In this document: positions 14,500-18,230 of the stretch, one piece after another | Position numbering within the stretch: position 1 is the first letter of the stretch | Layout of the letters: each line of letters starts with the position of its first letter | Source: Gammaproteobacteria bacterium | GTDB taxonomy: Bacteria; Pseudomonadota; Gammaproteobacteria; DSM-16500 | Length of the DNA stretch: 18,230 nucleotides | Assembly (NCBI GenBank): GCA_013287025.1 | Contig: JABDEN010000033.1 | Coordinates: 1-18,230, forward strand | Reading direction: 5' to 3' | Program-made: the position numbers and the translations under genes | Notes under the pieces: generated by a model | What the model was told of the DNA's origin: nothing | The model's database searches: none | What the model saw: only the letters and a program-made list of their open reading frames with translations

Positions 14500-16932
14500 C
14501 TATTTCACTATCGTACTTAGATCAAAGGTGAATTCATTGACTTGAATCACTTCTTGATAGATTTGATTGAACTCATTTAAAAGTGTTGTTTCATGTTCTG
14601 TTAACACGCCATTTTGATAAGATGCTTGAATTCGATCATCGAGCGTGCCCAGACGCGGTACTTTACCATTTTTTACGCCAGTTTGAAATTTTTTCCAAAT
14701 CGGATCGACTTCTTTCGTTTTTAATAAAGCATTTTCCATCCGACGCATGGAATCTTCATCGTCTTTTGCAATATAGCAATATTGTGTTAACCGATCTCGA
14801 AAAGGAGAAGGATCCACCATGGCCGCCACAATTTTATGTGAAACAAAGTCAGTGGGTTTATGGTAGGCCGCTCCCCATGGAAAAATAATGACACGCAATA
14901 ATTTTCCTAACCAGCGAATCGGAAAATTATTAAATAATTCATTACACGCGACTTGAATATCGTATAAACACTTTTCCACTGACCATTTAACATAATATGC
15001 ATCAGATTGCGGGCTTCCATGATCTTTATCATATTTCAAAACAGAGGATGCTAAATATAATTGACTTAAAATATCACCTAATCGCGCAGAAATACGTTCT
15101 TTACGTTTTAAATTGCCGCCCAAAATTAACATGCACATATCAGATAACAATGCTAATGCAGAACTCATGCGAGTCAGTTGTCGATAATATTTTGCAGTGC
15201 GGCCTCTGGTGGGTGATGCAAAAAGATAGCCGCCAGTTACACCGCCGACAAAAGAACGCGCTAAATTACTGACGGTATAACCAATATGCGATTGTAATAA
15301 ACCATCTAATTGATCGAGATTATTTTCGACATTTTCGACACTCAGTAATTCAACTTCACGCTGAATATACGGATGACATCGAATAGCGCCCTGCCCAAAA
15401 ATAATTAAACTTCGCGTTAAAATATTAGCGCCTTCAACAGTAATGCTGATCGGTATAGAAAAATGTTTTGCAGCTAAAAAATTACGTGGGCCCATTTGAA
15501 TCATTTGTCCCGCATGGATATCCATCGCATGCGCAATCACTCGACGGGATAATTCTGTCATGTGATATTTCGCGATGGCTGATGCGATCGCGGGGCGAAC
15601 TTTTTGATCCACCGCGCCCGCCGTCATCATGCGGCCCGATTCTAATATATACGTAAATCCTGCGATTTCGCTTAAAGCTTCTTCAATACCTTCAAACTGT
15701 GAAATGGGCACATTAAATTGTTTGCGTAAACGCGCGTATGCTCCCGTCATGCGATAAGTTAATTTTCCGCATGCCGTACTTAAAGCAGTAAGTGAAATCG
15801 CACGCCCAATCGCAAGCGACTCCATGATCATTCGCCAACCAAACCCGGCTCTTTCTACTCCACCAATGATCCAATCCATCGGAATAAAAACATCTTTGCC
15901 ACGCGTCGGACCGTTCATAAATCCGAGGCCCATAGGCATATGTCGCGTGCCAATTTCAACCCCGGGATGTTTCGTCGGAATAAGACCCAGTGTAATACCA
16001 ATATCTTCTTTATTTCCCAATAAATGATCTGGATCGAACATCCGAAAAGCAATACCAAGTACACTCGCGACAGGTGCGAGTGTGATATAACGTTTGTCCC
16101 AACTCAGGCGAATACCTAAAATTTCTTTCCCTTCAAACATACCGCGACACACAATCCCAGAATCGGTAATCGATGCTGCATCGCTACCGGCTTCAGGGGC
16201 TGTTAATGCAAAGGAAGGAATTTCTTCCCCTCGCGCCAGACGTGGTAAATAATAATCTTTTTGTTCCGTCGTACCGTAATGCAAAATGAGTTCTGCGGGA
16301 CCCAAAGAATTTGGAACCATCGTATTCACTGCCGCACTCATGCACCGCGATGCAATTTTCATGACAATAGTAGAATGCGCGATAGCTGAAAATCCCAATC
16401 CACCATATTCTTTTGGAATCACTAAACCAAAAAAACGTTCTTTTTTTAAATAATCCCACACATCTTCGGACAAATCTTTATGTTGGATAACATCCCATTC
16501 ATTAATCTTTTGACAAAGTGTTTCCACCTGATTTTCTAAAAAAAGTAATTCCTCAGCACTTAATGCAGGCTTTGGCATTTGCAAAAGCTTTTTCCAATTC
16601 GGTTGTCCGCAAAACAATTCTTTTTCCCACCATACATCACCCGCTTCAATGGCATCGCGCTCGCCAGAGCTCATCGGTGGCATACGTTTTTGTAATGCTA
16701 ATATCATGGGTTTTGTGAAATATTGTTTACGATATATCGTTAAATTTGCATAGGCCGCAGCAGCAAAATAAAGAATAAAAGCAACGATTAAAAAAACAAA
16801 ACCTAAGGAACCAAAAATCGCAAATGCGATTAATGTGACACCAATCACTGATGTCCATACAACGGCAGGCATTCTAAAATATGCCATGGATAAAACAATG
16901 GAGATGAATATCAAAATTTGAATTGCAAGCAT
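14500..16932 (-). CDS. fadE: Membrane-associated acyl-CoA dehydrogenase FadE
   Basis: 810 residues against 814 in E. coli FadE. Catalyses the first oxidation of beta-oxidation with FAD, passing electrons to the respiratory chain. Residues 1-20 and 25-62 are hydrophobic membrane segments as in FadE. The dehydrogenase core shows LTAPEAGSDAAS (243-254), GVERAGFGWRMIMESLAIGR (358-377), QFEGIEEALSEIAG and the catalytic-base region ITVEGANILTRS with E500. The last 290 residues are the extra C-terminal domain (DUF1974) specific to FadE. AAGGAAG precedes the ATG at 16932. It is the first gene of fadE-fadI-fadJ; no FadR-type operator is apparent upstream by eye, and a palindromic repeat sits in the leader. 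Confidence 0.97.
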   Translation of the reverse strand: MLAIQILIFISIVLSMAYFRMPAVVWTSVIGVTLIAFAIFGSLGFVFLIVAFILYFAAAAYANLTIYRKQYFTKPMILALQKRMPPMSSGERDAIEAGDVWWEKELFCGQPNWKKLLQMPKPALSAEELLFLENQVETLCQKINEWDVIQHKDLSEDVWDYLKKERFFGLVIPKEYGGLGFSAIAHSTIVMKIASRCMSAAVNTMVPNSLGPAELILHYGTTEQKDYYLPRLARGEEIPSFALTAPEAGSDAASITDSGIVCRGMFEGKEILGIRLSWDKRYITLAPVASVLGIAFRMFDPDHLLGNKEDIGITLGLIPTKHPGVEIGTRHMPMGLGFMNGPTRGKDVFIPMDWIIGGVERAGFGWRMIMESLAIGRAISLTALSTACGKLTYRMTGAYARLRKQFNVPISQFEGIEEALSEIAGFTYILESGRMMTAGAVDQKVRPAIASAIAKYHMTELSRRVIAHAMDIHAGQMIQMGPRNFLAAKHFSIPISITVEGANILTRSLIIFGQGAIRCHPYIQREVELLSVENVENNLDQLDGLLQSHIGYTVSNLARSFVGGVTGGYLFASPTRGRTAKYYRQLTRMSSALALLSDMCMLILGGNLKRKERISARLGDILSQLYLASSVLKYDKDHGSPQSDAYYVKWSVEKCLYDIQVACNELFNNFPIRWLGKLLRVIIFPWGAAYHKPTDFVSHKIVAAMVDPSPFRDRLTQYCYIAKDDEDSMRRMENALLKTKEVDPIWKKFQTGVKNGKVPRLGTLDDRIQASYQNGVLTEHETTLLNEFNQIYQEVIQVNEFTFDLSTIVK

Positions 16933-16957
16933 GCTGAATTCTTCCTTGCTCTATAGC

Positions 16958-17028
16958 TGTTGCGAAATTAAAAAACTACATGTCATGCCAGCATGTTTTT
17001 AGCTGGCATGACAGATTATTTTGCAACA
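16958..17028. repeat. Dispersed palindromic repeat, short copy 3, with outer inverted repeat
   Basis: The core arms TGTCATGCCAGC (16981-16992) and GCTGGCATGACA (17002-17013) are perfect over 12 bases with a 9-base loop. An outer pair TGTTGCGAAA (16958-16967) and TTTTGCAACA (17019-17028) matches 9 of 10. The core equals the tips of the copies at 2396 and 11013 with the middle missing, so it looks like a deletion form. It lies between fadE and the 3' end of the GGDEF-EAL gene. Confidence 0.8.
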
Positions 17029-17089
17029 CCGCCCTTTATCTTAAGCTAGGAAGTATAAGTCAAAAGCTGATTTTAATGCTAGTAAATTT

Positions 17090-18229
17090 TTATTGTTTCA
17101 CGACGGAATTTTTGAGTAAAATTGACATCTTTTCGACACTCAGAGGGGGGCATAATAAATAACCTTGACCTTTTCTACAATTTTTATTCAATAAAAAATT
17201 TAATTGTTCTTCCGTCTCAATTCCTTCAGCAATCACATCGACATGCATGCGATTTCCGATATCAATTATCGCTTCAACAATGATAGAATCTTTGGCATCA
17301 GTCGCGATATTTTTTATGAAAGTCTTATCAATTTTGATCGCTCGCAATGGCAATAATTTTAAATGCGTAAACGAAGAATATCCTGTCCCGAAATCATCCA
17401 CTGAAAAAGTTAATCCGGATTCTTGTAATTCTTTAATCACACTTTCTGATAAAACGGAATTGGATAATAATACTGTTTCGGTAATTTCTGCATCAAATAA
17501 TTCGATGGGTAACCCCGAATTTTCAATGACATTTAAAATAGATTTTGTCAGGTTTTTTTGCAATAACAATGATGCCGAAACATTAAATGAAATTTTAAAA
17601 TTTTGGGCTCGATCTAACTCCCATTCGTAAGCTTGTCGACAAATTTCTCCTAAAACCCATTCCGTAATTTGAAAAATAATTCCACTTTCTTCTGCGAGCG
17701 GAATAAAAACATCTGGTAAAATAAGACCTCTCACTTTATGATGCCAACGCAATAAAGCTTCGAGACCTACCATTTTCTTTTCTTTTAAATCATAGATTGG
17801 TTGATAATAGAGAAGAAATTCTTTTTTATCTAATGCAAAATTCAAATCATTTTCTAATTCGATTTGTTGTTTATATTGTAATTGTTTAGCAGCACTATGA
17901 AACTGATAATTATTAGGACCTATTTTTTTCGCGTGATACATCGCAATATCTGCGTTCTGAAAAACACTTGCCGCATCATGTCCGTCCTCTGGATAAAAAG
18001 CGATACCCATACTCAGCTTAACAAGCACTTCTATTTTGTTAACGATAAAAGATTTTGATATATTCTCAATTATTTTTTGGGCAATCACATCGGTATCATG
18101 AGGGTTTTCAATATCTTTTAAAATAATAACAAATTCATCTCCACCCACTCTCGCAATAAAATCATTATCGCGTAGGCAAGATTTTAAACGTTTAGCAACT
18201 TCTTTTAATAATGCATCTCCCAAGAGATG
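17090..18229 (-). CDS. GGDEF-EAL cyclic-di-GMP turnover protein, C-terminal part (5' end outside window)
   Basis: About 380 residues, open to the window edge, so the sensory N-terminus and the start of the GGDEF domain are missing; the TTG at 18223 is internal (the frame reads HLLGDALLKEV). Numbering from that codon, GGDEF is 27-31 and is preceded by RDND (18-21) at exactly five residues, a complete RxxD inhibitory site. The EAL domain has E155-A-L, N214 in FNVSA, E249 in ITET, D276-D277 in DDFGTGYSS, K297 in IKIDK, E333 in IAEGIET and Q353 before GYLLCPP. All metal-binding and catalytic residues I can place are present, so both diguanylate cyclase and phosphodiesterase activities are possible. 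No partner gene is visible. Confidence 0.93.
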   Translation of the reverse strand, partial: HLLGDALLKEVAKRLKSCLRDNDFIARVGGDEFVIILKDIENPHDTDVIAQKIIENISKSFIVNKIEVLVKLSMGIAFYPEDGHDAASVFQNADIAMYHAKKIGPNNYQFHSAAKQLQYKQQIELENDLNFALDKKEFLLYYQPIYDLKEKKMVGLEALLRWHHKVRGLILPDVFIPLAEESGIIFQITEWVLGEICRQAYEWELDRAQNFKISFNVSASLLLQKNLTKSILNVIENSGLPIELFDAEITETVLLSNSVLSESVIKELQESGLTFSVDDFGTGYSSFTHLKLLPLRAIKIDKTFIKNIATDAKDSIIVEAIIDIGNRMHVDVIAEGIETEEQLNFLLNKNCRKGQGYLLCPPLSVEKMSILLKNSVVKQ

Positions 18230-18230
18230 A

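Overview
The window is AT-rich chromosomal DNA. It is probably from a gammaproteobacterium that lives in or with eukaryotic cells, most plausibly order Legionellales. That placement is inference: it rests on ordinary gammaproteobacterial housekeeping genes (GlpD, MetE, FadL, FadE/FadI/FadJ) lying among coiled-coil proteins of unknown function and one gene encoding an apparent eukaryotic-type SNARE. No ribosomal RNA, tRNA, CRISPR array, transposase or integrase is visible.

Layout. 1-937 is the 3' end of glpD (+). It overlaps by 23 bases a 112-residue gene (915-1253, +), the most striking item here: a SNARE motif with all sixteen core layers in register, a glutamine at the zero layer, and a C-terminal CaaX prenylation box (CIIC) in place of a membrane anchor. 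A 22-bp perfect inverted repeat follows, then a coiled-coil gene on the - strand (1338-2312) whose predicted promoter borrows its -35 box from a palindromic repeat, then metE (-). 4951-9107 holds small secreted proteins, a DUF3472-like secreted protein downstream of a FadL-type porin (-), a thioredoxin-fold peroxiredoxin-like protein (+), a small Cys-rich exported protein (+) and an orphan (-). 9353-10996 is a 547-residue coiled-coil protein (+). 11108-16932 is a tight fadE-fadI-fadJ operon (-). The window closes with the 3' part of a GGDEF-EAL gene (-).

Function. FadL (uptake), FadE (acyl-CoA dehydrogenase), FadJ-like (hydratase/dehydrogenase) and FadI-like (thiolase) give nearly all of a beta-oxidation route; no acyl-CoA synthetase is in the window. 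With GlpD this would let the cell use both fatty acids and glycerol 3-phosphate, the two parts of host lipids. The SNARE/CaaX protein, and more speculatively the two coiled-coil proteins, are candidates for proteins delivered into a host cell.

Three copies of one palindromic repeat (around 2396, 11013 and 16958) lie between genes. All statements come from reading the sequence and from remembered family knowledge; no searches were run.
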